Assembly (NCBI GenBank): GCA_964618455.1
Contig: CAZUAQ010000081.1
Location: forward strand, 1-17,287
Source: CAZUAQ01 sp964618455
GTDB taxonomy: Bacteria; Planctomycetota; Phycisphaerae; UBA1845; PWPN01
Reading direction: 5' to 3'
DNA: 17,287 nucleotides
This document shows, piece after piece, positions 1 through 6,524 of this stretch (position 1 is the stretch's first letter; each line of letters opens with the position of its first letter). The notes under the pieces were generated by a model. That model was not told the DNA's origin. It worked only from the letters and a program-made list of their open reading frames with translations, and did no database searches. The position numbers and the translations under genes are program-made.

Positions 1-1
1 C

Positions 2-1594
2 AAAGCCGGGAGGGACCTACATAGAAAGTGGTATCATGGTTGGGGGCGGGTCAATTCGGTGGCAGATCTTGGTAATGGTTCATATGAAGTGACATTCTTC
101 AACTCGATCGACGAACGATGCGTTGAGATTGAACTCGTGAATATGGAACTTGAGATGGAGAGCCCGGTATTCATCAATGCACTTGCAATTAAGGGAGACG
201 CTAACGCCAGTGGTGGAGTCACGGTTCTCGATTTATCGGAGATCAAGTCAAGTATCATAGTGGGAGGAGGAGTGCACACCAATAATGCGAATGCGGATAT
301 CAATCTCACTGATGGGATCACTGTCACTGATTTGAGCGACGCGAAGGCACAGATAGGACACTTTGCATCGTGCTGGGAAGGAGACGCAGACTGTAATGAG
401 AATGGAATCGAGGACCGCTGCGACTTGGCCTGTGGGGTCTCCGGGGGATCGTGCGATATCGAAGGATGCGGATTATCAGCTGATTGTGACAGCAACGGAA
501 TTCCCGACGAATGCGATCTTGATGATGATGGTGATGGGACCCCCGATTCATGTGAACCTTCTCAAGGGTGTCTCCTCCAGAGCTTTGAACCAAGTCAATC
601 TGACAATAATTACGGGGATGCTGTGGCATTATCCAGTCGATGGATGGTGATTGGAGCGGCTGATGACTCAGCTGATGCGGTATACGTCTATAAGAGACAA
701 CAAGACTCTTGGATCGAGTTCCAGAGGATTAATGGGGACCAGGATGGCATCAACTTTGGAGATGAATTGGCTTTGGAGGAAGATAATCTGTTGATCGGGT
801 CACGTAGCGCAAACTCTGGCGCTGGAGCTGTGTTCTGGTATCGGTTTAATGGCACTACATGGGTTTTCTGCAAGGAACTCACCCAGCCTCAAGGGGCAGG
901 CGTTACGAGATTCGGTATTCAAATCGCGTGCAATTCATCACATCTAGCAATTGGATCCTGGTCAAACAAGGTCTTCTTGTATGATTGGAATCCATCTACT
1001 TGCTCCACCACGCTTGTTGATACGTTGAGCATCGTTGATTTCGGTAACGTCCACCAGGATATCGCAATCGACCGCGACCGTCTTGTCGTGGGAGATTGGG
1101 ATAATGGAGAGGGGAGAGCATATGTGTATCGCTATAATGGCGTTTCTTGGCCGCTTGAACAGGAATTAAGCGCATCTGACGGACTCACTGATGCTGGTCG
1201 ATTTGGCTATAGCGTCGACATCGATCATGACCGGATAGCTGTCGGCGCCTACTATCCGGGATCAGGGGCCGTCTATATTTTCGAGCATAATGGGTCCACG
1301 TGGGTCGAGCGCGACAAACTTACTGGATCTTTGAGCTATGGGTATTTTGGTTTTCATCTGGGCTTAAAAGGTGGCATACTCGCCATCGTGCAACAGCAAG
1401 CAGATCAGATTCTCGTCTATGACAACGACGGAGCCCAATGGTCACTGCATCAGACATTTAATAACCCCGTATTCGAGATCGCCTACCATGAAGGGATGCT
1501 CGCTTCAGGATCCCGAGATACGGATACAGCCTATCTGTATGCTATATCAGGCGAAGATAGCAATCAGGATGGAGTCGCAGACCTATGTGAATAA
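2..1594 (+). CDS. Secreted dockerin / FG-GAP beta-propeller protein, 5'-truncated by window edge
   Basis: The frame is open from base 2 to the TAA at 1592-1594, so the gene begins before the window; the GTG at 59 is internal. About 530 residues are visible. Residues 66-118 form a type I dockerin-like EF-hand pair: one Ca loop begins DANASGGV and the second DINLTDGI, each ending in Asp at position 12. Next come cysteine-bracketed Asp/Asn-rich repeats resembling thrombospondin type 3 (DCNENG, DCDSNG), and another (DSNQDG) closes the protein. Between them, from about residue 197 to 518, are seven FG-GAP-like repeats with the recurring pattern 'FG..va....r..vGa....g.vyvy....W', which suggests a seven-bladed propeller. 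Such proteins are extracellular or surface-bound. A role in adhesion or complex assembly is inference; no catalytic motif is seen. The base composition is lower in GC than most downstream genes. Family assignment is firm; function is unknown. Confidence 0.85.
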   Translation, partial: KAGRDLHRKWYHGWGRVNSVADLGNGSYEVTFFNSIDERCVEIELVNMELEMESPVFINALAIKGDANASGGVTVLDLSEIKSSIIVGGGVHTNNANADINLTDGITVTDLSDAKAQIGHFASCWEGDADCNENGIEDRCDLACGVSGGSCDIEGCGLSADCDSNGIPDECDLDDDGDGTPDSCEPSQGCLLQSFEPSQSDNNYGDAVALSSRWMVIGAADDSADAVYVYKRQQDSWIEFQRINGDQDGINFGDELALEEDNLLIGSRSANSGAGAVFWYRFNGTTWVFCKELTQPQGAGVTRFGIQIACNSSHLAIGSWSNKVFLYDWNPSTCSTTLVDTLSIVDFGNVHQDIAIDRDRLVVGDWDNGEGRAYVYRYNGVSWPLEQELSASDGLTDAGRFGYSVDIDHDRIAVGAYYPGSGAVYIFEHNGSTWVERDKLTGSLSYGYFGFHLGLKGGILAIVQQQADQILVYDNDGAQWSLHQTFNNPVFEIAYHEGMLASGSRDTDTAYLYAISGEDSNQDGVADLCE

Positions 1595-1634
1595 CTGGCA
1601 GCGCAGCCAATTCACCCTTATTAAGGTGGAGTAA

Positions 1635-1702
1635 GACCCTGCCCCCTGTCACGAGTTCGAGCGTATCGCGACACCGCTCAGACCTGTGCCAGGGGGCTGG
1701 TC
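1635..1702. repeat. GC-rich inverted repeat downstream of the FG-GAP gene
   Basis: GCCCCCTG at 1641-1648 is exactly complementary to CAGGGGGC at 1690-1697. The flanking GACC (1635-1638) and GGTC (1699-1702) can also pair across a small internal loop. The loop is 41 bases. It lies about 40 bases after the stop of the FG-GAP gene but is not followed by a T-run, so a rho-independent terminator is only one option; an element end or RNA structure is also possible. Confidence 0.45.
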
Positions 1703-2323
1703 AGTATTATTACTTGCTTAGGTGTACTGGAGGTGTAATACCCGTTTCATCGGGCGGTCAAATTGGCCAGTTGGTACTCGAATCTTACACTACTTAAACT
1801 ACCATCGACTATCAAGATACAGTGCGGAGGATTGCAATCGAATGCGAAGGATAGCGAAAAACCCGAGATCGCATAAATTATTCGAATTGCAAAATAATAG
1901 GACAATGTGGCAGAGACCCCAAACGCGCTTCGCAAAGCGAAAGTCGTGGGTAGGAATCCCATCGTCCCCATTTCATCCCTTCTGGCATTGGTTCATTGAT
2001 TTACAGATTTGAACACTCCTGCACCCGAATAATCTCTCCGATGTCTGCTGGGGATACTTGTGTGAGGCACGCATCCTGACGCGGATGAAGGGGTACTGAA
2101 TAGGTCGGGGGCATGCGTGGGTTCGATATAGCTCGGAATTATGCCAACATGGAGTGCTCTTATGCCTGCTGCATCGCCAATATGAATGATGGGCCGCAAT
2201 GTGAGCTATATAGGTCTTATAAATAGATATAAGAGGTAATACACTTATTCAAGAAGCGGAAGTGGGTCGACTCGAAATCAGCAGAATGAGTAGCCACCCA
2301 CACGGATGGGCCGCCACGCGCAA

Positions 2324-2365
2324 ACTCTACTCCCTACTGTGGGCGTTGCTATTGCGGAGTAGAGT
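2324..2365. terminator. 10-bp hairpin, possible terminator of the minus-strand secreted-protein gene
   Basis: ACTCTACTCC (2324-2333) pairs perfectly with GGAGTAGAGT (2356-2365) around a 22-base loop. It sits 44 bases past the stop of the minus-strand gene ending at 2409. Read on the minus strand the stem is followed only by a short TTT, so termination there would be weak. On the plus strand it is followed by GTTTT. The long loop makes this a less typical terminator. Confidence 0.4.
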
Positions 2366-2408
2366 GTTTTCCATGTCTTGCCCGGACAGGCGAAATCCGC
2401 ACCAGGTG

Positions 2409-3701
2409 TTAATCGATTCGTTCGACCATCACCCAGTCCGCCATCCCGACGGAACCCGATCGCGTGCCGGCCGATTGCGGCTCGGGAAAGTGAGTCTTGA
2501 AGCAGGGCTCGCGCGGCTGACCGTCACGATGGCGGAAGTAGACAGTCATGGCGGTGGCATCGACGGGCCGATCAAACTCCAGAGTGGCGATCTTCCAGCC
2601 TTCCTTGCTGATGAATTCGTTCTTCTGCAATTCCGTCCAGGTCGCCCGTTGCGTGACGATCCCGCCGTTCGGGTCGACCCCGAGTTGTACGCCACTGACA
2701 CGATGCTGGTGTGCATCTTCGTTGATCATGTTCATCGAGACGCGGATGCGAGCCTTCTCGCCCGATGTGATGCCGAGGGCGGCGTAGCTGAACGTCTGGC
2801 GTACGCCCCATGACACCGCGCTCGCGTCACCGCTGCTGGTGCGATCAAGCGCGATGATGCTTCGGCCGCCGACGTTGGGGCTGGCCGGCTCATGACGAAT
2901 GTTGTGCTTGTTGATCATGCCGATCTTGGTCGCGGTGTCCCGAAACTGCATCAGCGTGTAGTGGATCTCTTTGTTGTCATCAACCTTGACGGTCTCCTGG
3001 TCGGCGAAATCGCACCAGTCAAGCATCGCGCCGTACGTGGAACTGCGCAGGTGCTGCGTGGATGCTTCCCGGCCGTGCCAGTCGAAGCCCGGATCCTTAA
3101 ATTCATCGAGTGCCGTCGTCGTGACCTTGAGGTTGTCCAAGTCGATAACCGCATCGCGAGGATGATCGTCATCGCGAACGTGTTGCAGGTGAAACGCCAA
3201 TGTCAACACCGTGTGCTCGAGGGCGGGCGTCTCGAACCGGATGTGCTGCCAGTCCTGGCTCAAAGGCTTTTCATCAGTGGTCAGAAATGGCGCAGGGAAT
3301 TTCGGGAACGGTTCGTCGGCAATCTCACGGATGGCCAGACCGGTGCAATAGCCATCGTAGTAGCGCGCGCGAAACGTCTCGCCGGGCAGCGCGTGAAGGG
3401 AGCGGACGTCAAATTCGATCACCGCCTTCGTGCCGGGCTTGTGATTGAACTGAAGCGTGCGCATCTCGCTGGTCACCTTGACGCCATAGGGCGCGGTATC
3501 GATACGCAGGACGCTTCGGCCGTCGTCGGTTTTCGCGGTTTCCCAGATCTGGCCCCCGCCCATGCCCCAGAACACGACATCGTCCGCCCACGACATCGGA
3601 TGATCGAAGTCAAGTGCGTAGGTGATGGACTCTGCATGAAGCGCAGCGTGATGCACGAAGAGAAACACGACGAATCCAAGCCAAGTTGATCGCATACTCA
3701 T
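2409..3701 (-). CDS. Secreted protein of unknown family, 430 aa, beta-sandwich-like modules
   Basis: I do not recognise this protein. The start at 3701 is chosen because GGGAGG (3708-3713) sits 6 bases before the ATG and a promoter lies just upstream; a longer frame to 3752 would run through that promoter. Residues 1-23 form a signal peptide (MSMRSTWLGF, then VVFLFVHHAALHA), so the product is exported. The mature part is rich in beta-strand patterns. Around residues 75-190 there is a run ending in 'DWQHIRFETP...LTLAFHLQ...IDLDNLKV', the layout of carbohydrate-binding modules of the CBM4/9 jelly-roll kind. A second similar stretch at about residues 300-415 includes 'GWKIATLEFDRP'. This suggests two jelly-roll domains, possibly glycan-binding, but that is inference from pattern only. 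No catalytic motif, membrane anchor or dockerin is seen. It is divergent from the hydrolase gene at 3974. Confidence 0.8.
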   Translation of the reverse strand: MSMRSTWLGFVVFLFVHHAALHAESITYALDFDHPMSWADDVVFWGMGGGQIWETAKTDDGRSVLRIDTAPYGVKVTSEMRTLQFNHKPGTKAVIEFDVRSLHALPGETFRARYYDGYCTGLAIREIADEPFPKFPAPFLTTDEKPLSQDWQHIRFETPALEHTVLTLAFHLQHVRDDDHPRDAVIDLDNLKVTTTALDEFKDPGFDWHGREASTQHLRSSTYGAMLDWCDFADQETVKVDDNKEIHYTLMQFRDTATKIGMINKHNIRHEPASPNVGGRSIIALDRTSSGDASAVSWGVRQTFSYAALGITSGEKARIRVSMNMINEDAHQHRVSGVQLGVDPNGGIVTQRATWTELQKNEFISKEGWKIATLEFDRPVDATAMTVYFRHRDGQPREPCFKTHFPEPQSAGTRSGSVGMADWVMVERID

Positions 3702-3723
3702 CAAAAACCTCCCGAAAGTGTCC

Positions 3724-3752
3724 ACCATAGGGCGATGGCTGAGCGCTGACAA
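3724..3752 (-). promoter_or_regulatory. Sigma-70-like promoter for the secreted 430-aa protein
   Basis: On the minus strand, TTGTCA (3747-3752, 5 of 6 consensus) is separated by exactly 17 bases from TATGGT (3724-3729, 4 of 6). Transcription would start near 3717 and give a leader of about 16 bases carrying the GGGAGG ribosome site. This geometry supports the ATG at 3701 as the true start. Confidence 0.5.
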
Positions 3753-3780
3753 GGTGCGTCTGGGCGAAGTCGGCTGGCTG

Positions 3781-3800
3781 CGGCAGGTCTATGCCTGCCG
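3781..3800. repeat. Perfect 7-bp hairpin in the divergent intergenic region
   Basis: CGGCAGG (3781-3787) pairs with CCTGCCG (3794-3800) around a 6-base loop. It lies between the divergent secreted-protein and hydrolase genes, 13 bases before a perfect TTGACA (3814-3819) that lacks a good -10 partner at 17 bases. It may be an operator or the structured remnant of something else. Confidence 0.4.
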
Positions 3801-3973
3801 ACAGGGGAAGTGCTTGACAAAACCTCAGATTCACAATCCAGACCACGCGCGCGACATGAAGGGCTTCACCGTCAACTGCTGGCTGACGTGACGGAGTGTC
3901 GTTTCGCGGCCGCTGCGGCTGCTTTTCCCCGGGGAAGTTTCCCTCCGCGGCGGGGCCGCGTTACTTTGATGAA

Positions 3974-5431
3974 ATGATGAACCTGGAATGGCGATCAACG
4001 CGCCGGCCTCGTCAGCGGAGTGTCCTTCGATCCTCCTGGACGCGCTGTCGGGTAAGCGCATTTCTGCTTGCGCTGCCACTGGTCATGAGTGGCTGCGGAT
4101 TTGATCAGCAGTCGTTTCCTCTGCGTCGCGGGGACGTCGTGCGCCTCGAGGGCGTCTCACCATCGGAGACGCCGACCACGCGGGCGTGGTTGCGCGCGGC
4201 TCATGAACACCTCGAGCCGCTACTGACCCGGCAGGACCCGCGCGATGCCCGGGCCCTTTTGACCGAGGAACTGACTGAGAATCGCGGCCGCGCGCGGGAC
4301 GTCTATGCCTGGTTCCGTCGCAACCCGGACACTCTCGTGAACCTCGTTCTCAACTTCAGTGGCATTCGCCATACGGCCCAGGTGGCTGGGCGAGACGAAG
4401 CGGTCGACCTGGCCGCATCACAATGGCCCGGCTTCGAGCAAGTGTGGATTCCCATCAACCCGTCGCTGGCGCTGAGCGGCCGACTCGGGCTGGCACGGCG
4501 GGACGGCGAGATCCTGCACGCCCCCTGCGTGATCATCCTGCCGGGCCTGTTCGGCGATAACGGCGTGGTGCGGATGCGTGATGTGGCCATGGCGCTTCGG
4601 GAGCAAGGCATCCACGCCCTCGCCCTGGAAATGCGCGGCCACGGCCAGACCGAACGACGTTACCCGGATATCTATTACACCTTCGGTGTCCTCGAGACGC
4701 GCGACCTGCTGGTCGTGTCGGATTGGTTGGAGGACGAGGTGCCGGGCGTGACCTCCACCGGGATCGCGGGCTACTGCTGGGGCGGGAATCTCGCCCTGCT
4801 GGCCGCCTGGTACGATGGTTGCGGTGGACAGCATCCGAGCATCATTCCATCGGTGGCGGCGCATCTCGATCCGCTGCCCGAGCGGCGGCGATTCCGCGCC
4901 GGCGTTATGGCGTTTTCGCCGGTACTCCGCTGGGAAGAGATCGTCGACCTGTGCGACAGGGAACAGAATGCCTGGCTCAATCCGCTGGCGTACTATTTCC
5001 AGGAGACGCTCCGGCGACGCATGATTGCCAAGGCGCATCCGAACATCAGCGGCAAGCTGCGCGACCTCATTGCGTTCGAGTTCGCCCGCTCGGAGTTCGG
5101 TCCGTCGTTCGAGGTGGTCCCCAGTTATCGCTTCCTGCGATTCCTGCCTTACGGGCCACGTCCCGCCGACGACAAGCTGGAATCGGTTCGGATCCCGGTG
5201 GTGATGATGGCCGCGGTGAACGACCCGTTCATCCCCGCACAGGACGTCGCCGACATGATCGCGCAGACCGACAATCCCAACGTCGCTGCCATCATCCTCC
5301 GTGGCGGTGGCCACATCGGTTTCGTGGCGGACAACCGACGCTATTTCTACAGTATGCTGATCAACTTCTTCAGCCGATCGGCGCCGGATGAAAATCTGAC
5401 CGGAAGCTCACCCCAACACGCCCCGATCTGA
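3974..5431 (+). CDS. Alpha/beta hydrolase, lipoprotein-like, with Cys nucleophile
   Basis: The frame opens at a GTG (3896), but ATG 3974 (or 3977) gives a better N-terminus: an Arg-rich stretch, a hydrophobic core 'VSAFLLALPLVMSGC', and a lipobox-like Cys41. That suggests an exported lipoprotein. No strong ribosome site marks either start. The body resembles the YheT/EMB8 group of alpha/beta hydrolases: 'ILPGLFGDNG' oxyanion region, 'LEMRGHGQTE', nucleophile elbow GYCWGGN, 'NDPFIP' acid turn and 'GGGHIGF' histidine. The predicted triad is Cys268-Asp417-His447. A Cys in the elbow (G-x-C-x-G-G) is typical of dienelactone hydrolases, whereas YheT-like proteins use Ser. About 485 aa, longer than the usual 320-350 because of an N-terminal region of roughly 170 residues of unknown role. 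The substrate is unknown; an ester or thioester is inference. The last codons overlap a minus-strand sigma-factor remnant. Confidence 0.85.
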   Translation: MMNLEWRSTRRPRQRSVLRSSWTRCRVSAFLLALPLVMSGCGFDQQSFPLRRGDVVRLEGVSPSETPTTRAWLRAAHEHLEPLLTRQDPRDARALLTEELTENRGRARDVYAWFRRNPDTLVNLVLNFSGIRHTAQVAGRDEAVDLAASQWPGFEQVWIPINPSLALSGRLGLARRDGEILHAPCVIILPGLFGDNGVVRMRDVAMALREQGIHALALEMRGHGQTERRYPDIYYTFGVLETRDLLVVSDWLEDEVPGVTSTGIAGYCWGGNLALLAAWYDGCGGQHPSIIPSVAAHLDPLPERRRFRAGVMAFSPVLRWEEIVDLCDREQNAWLNPLAYYFQETLRRRMIAKAHPNISGKLRDLIAFEFARSEFGPSFEVVPSYRFLRFLPYGPRPADDKLESVRIPVVMMAAVNDPFIPAQDVADMIAQTDNPNVAAIILRGGGHIGFVADNRRYFYSMLINFFSRSAPDENLTGSSPQHAPI

Positions 5432-5610
5432 CCGGGAGATGCCAGCGTCCCCAACGCCGAGTACGCCTGCACGAACGCATCCTGCGCGATGTCCTCGGCC
5501 GCCTGGGTATCTTTCAGAAAACTGAAAGCCAGGGCATACGTATTCCGGGCGTAACGATCGACAAGACTTGCGTACTCATCGCGACGCCCTGACAACACGG
5601 CCTGTACCAC
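5347..5610 (-). pseudogene. Remnant of an ECF RNA polymerase sigma factor, truncated in region 2
   Basis: The 87-codon frame begins like the sigma-70 region 2 of ECF sigma factors. It contains 'EYASLVDRYARNTYALAF', 'FLKDTQAAEDIAQDAF' and 'VQAYSALGTL', the conserved helix pattern of regions 2.1-2.2. Family resemblance stops at about base 5447, and the remaining residues run into the end of the hydrolase gene on the opposite strand. Most of the promoter-recognition part of region 2 and all of region 4 are missing; intact ECF factors have about 170-200 residues. The natural start also looks lost. Upstream, GGGAG (5638-5642) sits 9 bases before an ATA (5626-5628) that opens the conserved-looking 'ASDEEVVQ'. 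The GTG at 5608 has its GAGG almost touching it. The product is very unlikely to work as a sigma factor. A small real gene is the alternative, judged unlikely. Confidence 0.7.
5394..5435 (+). repeat. 10-bp direct repeat around the hydrolase stop codon
   Basis: ATCTGACCGG occurs at 5394-5403 and again at 5426-5435, 32 bases apart start to start. The second copy contains the TGA stop of the hydrolase gene. The pair lies at the point where the sigma-factor remnant loses homology, so it may mark a recombination or duplication junction. Confidence 0.6.
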
Positions 5611-5915
5611 TTCCTCGTCAGACGCTATGGACCGTCACTCCCTTTCACCGCTCCAGATGCGCGAGGTGAATCTCAGGTTGCACGTTTATTCTCTGACAGC
5701 GCAAGGGACACGCAAAGACGATGTTCAGATGCGAGGGTGCTGCCGCAGCAAGTCATCCAGACGGGGCCGCGACTTTGGCCGATCCGCATGATCGGACTAT
5801 ACTCCCGGCAGTGACATGGTGATCGAGGAGTTTTTTTCTCCAAGACACTGCGACGATCAGGGGTCCACCGAGTATAAATGAGTTGTTAGACGACAAGCAG
5901 TTGAGGTATTTCCCC
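5611..5915. other. Intergenic region with promoter, dyad and 100-base leader
   Basis: These 305 bases hold the lost 5' end of the sigma-factor remnant at the left, then no coding signal, then a promoter at 5775-5803 with a dyad in its spacer. The probable leader of the small gene follows. The leader includes a T-run flanked by GGAG and CTCC (5827-5841), and a second TATAAA (5873-5878) that has no good -35 partner. Confidence 0.5.
5775..5803 (+). promoter_or_regulatory. Promoter with a 17-bp operator-like dyad in its spacer
   Basis: TTGGCC (5775-5780) and TATACT (5798-5803, 5 of 6 consensus) are spaced by exactly 17 bases. Within this promoter, CCGATC (5779-5784) and GATCGG (5790-5795) form a perfect 6-bp dyad around CGCAT. 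Start of transcription would be near 5810. A dyad placed here is a common site for a repressor or a MerR-like activator; no regulator gene is next to it. Confidence 0.5.
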
Positions 5916-6203
5916 ATGAGTATGATCCAGCAGTTCAAACGTGACTTTTTTGATGTAGCTCCTGATGGGACATTGGTTTACAACGATCCGTCCATCGGGC
6001 CGCTGCACAACCCCCGGCATCATCTTTCGGTCCGCTACAACGAAGGTAAGTCCTGTCTGGAACTGACTTTAAAAGGTCAGATTCAGGAGTCTTTCCACCT
6101 CGCCGGCAGCGTATCCAAGGCTTGCCGCGACGCCTTCGGGGCCTACTTCCGCACCTTTGAAGACCTCTGCCAGCGCAAGAATGCTGAAGCCGCCGTCGCC
6201 TGA
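5916..6203 (+). CDS. Small orphan protein, 95 aa, unknown function
   Basis: I do not recognise this protein. ATG 5916 is preferred because GAGG (5903-5906) lies 9 bases upstream; a TTG at 5883 would add 11 residues but has no ribosome site. The protein starts MSMIQQFKRDFFDV and has a middle part 'HHLSVRYNEGKSCLELTL' that looks like paired beta strands. A helical C-terminal half with two Cys (in 'SKACRDAF' and 'EDLCQRKN') follows. There is no signal peptide or membrane segment, so it is probably cytoplasmic. It stands alone, with its own promoter and a leader of about 106 bases, and no gene next to it suggests a role. Its codon use and clean ribosome site favour a real gene. Confidence 0.65.
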   Translation: MSMIQQFKRDFFDVAPDGTLVYNDPSIGPLHNPRHHLSVRYNEGKSCLELTLKGQIQESFHLAGSVSKACRDAFGAYFRTFEDLCQRKNAEAAVA

Positions 6204-6331
6204 CGGTCATTTCTCCCCTCCGATAACCGACGAGCCTGTCCCGCATCACATCGGCAATCTCCGCGCGCGCAACGCCCGCACGTCCGATAAACGAAGCTGA
6301 GCGAGGCGTGATTGATGATCTCGGTCTTCCA

Positions 6332-6342
6332 TTAATCATTAA
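6332..6342. repeat. AT-rich palindrome upstream of the icd promoter
   Basis: TTAATCATTAA is a perfect palindrome about a central C and runs into an A-tract (6341-6346). It ends 19 bases before the -35 box of the icd promoter, a position suited to an activator site or UP-element-like sequence. Confidence 0.4.
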
Positions 6343-6361
6343 AAAACGTATGTCCCGGGTC

Positions 6362-6390
6362 TTGAATGGCACGCCCCACGCCACTATTAT
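6362..6390 (+). promoter_or_regulatory. Sigma-70-like promoter of the isocitrate dehydrogenase gene
   Basis: TTGAAT (6362-6367) and TATTAT (6385-6390, 5 of 6 consensus) are separated by 17 bases. Transcription would start near 6397, leaving a leader of about 128 bases. An in-frame ATG at 6366 lies inside the -35 box, which argues that the coding region does not start there. Confidence 0.55.
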
Positions 6391-6524
6391 ACGAACATTG
6401 TTTCGTGTATTTGTCTTCGTATTTAAAGTGTATACAGCGTGAAGTATCACCCAGCGCATCGAGCATCCTTCGGGCCGGGAGGCCTGAGCAGTCGATTCCT
6501 CTGGAACCAAGAGCAGGAGCAGAT

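Larger units (their letters stand above)
1595..2408. other. Long AT-richer intergenic region without a convincing gene
   Basis: These 814 bases separate the FG-GAP gene from the 3' end of the minus-strand secreted protein. All frames are short, and no reading frame matches a family I recognise. The stretch holds a GC-rich inverted repeat (1635-1702), an AT-rich 7-bp dyad (TCTTATA at 2215-2221 with TATAAGA at 2228-2234), and a 10-bp hairpin near its right end (2324-2365). A weak minus-strand ORF (1747-1971) has a plausible ribosome site but no recognisable product. The region could be spacer, decayed sequence or an unrecognised RNA; the sequence alone does not decide. Confidence 0.5.
6204..6524. 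other. Intergenic region upstream of icd
   Basis: This stretch of 321 bases holds two near-identical 14-mers (TCCGATAACCGACG at 6219-6232 and TCCGATAAACGAAG at 6283-6296), an AT palindrome (6332-6342), the icd promoter (6362-6390) and a leader of about 128 bases. A minus-strand reading through 6204-6330 is open but matches no family I know, and I do not call it. Confidence 0.5.

Noticed and set aside
1745..1790. Short tRNA-like pieces (GCCAGTTGGTA, then CTCGAATC)
   Set aside because: The anticodon arm and acceptor stem are absent, so there is no tRNA.
1722..2012. 96-codon plus-strand ORF in the gene-poor region
   Set aside because: No ribosome site or family pattern, and the residue composition does not look coding.
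3718..3891. 57-codon plus-strand ORF between the secreted-protein and hydrolase genes
   Set aside because: No ribosome site; it overlaps the promoter of the divergent gene and includes a hairpin. I recognise no family.
5883..5915. TTG start for the 95-aa protein
   Set aside because: It has no ribosome site, whereas ATG 5916 has GAGG at a 9-base distance.
6204..6330. Minus-strand stretch reading 'SFIGRAGVARAEIADVMRDR' that looks somewhat protein-like
   Set aside because: No start signal, and the frame continues antisense through the 95-aa gene. I could not match it to a family; a blastx search would settle whether it is a gene remnant.
6366..6524. N-terminal extension of isocitrate dehydrogenase from ATG 6366
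   Set aside because: The ATG lies in the promoter -35 box. The extension is not part of the family, and ATG 6525 has a ribosome site.
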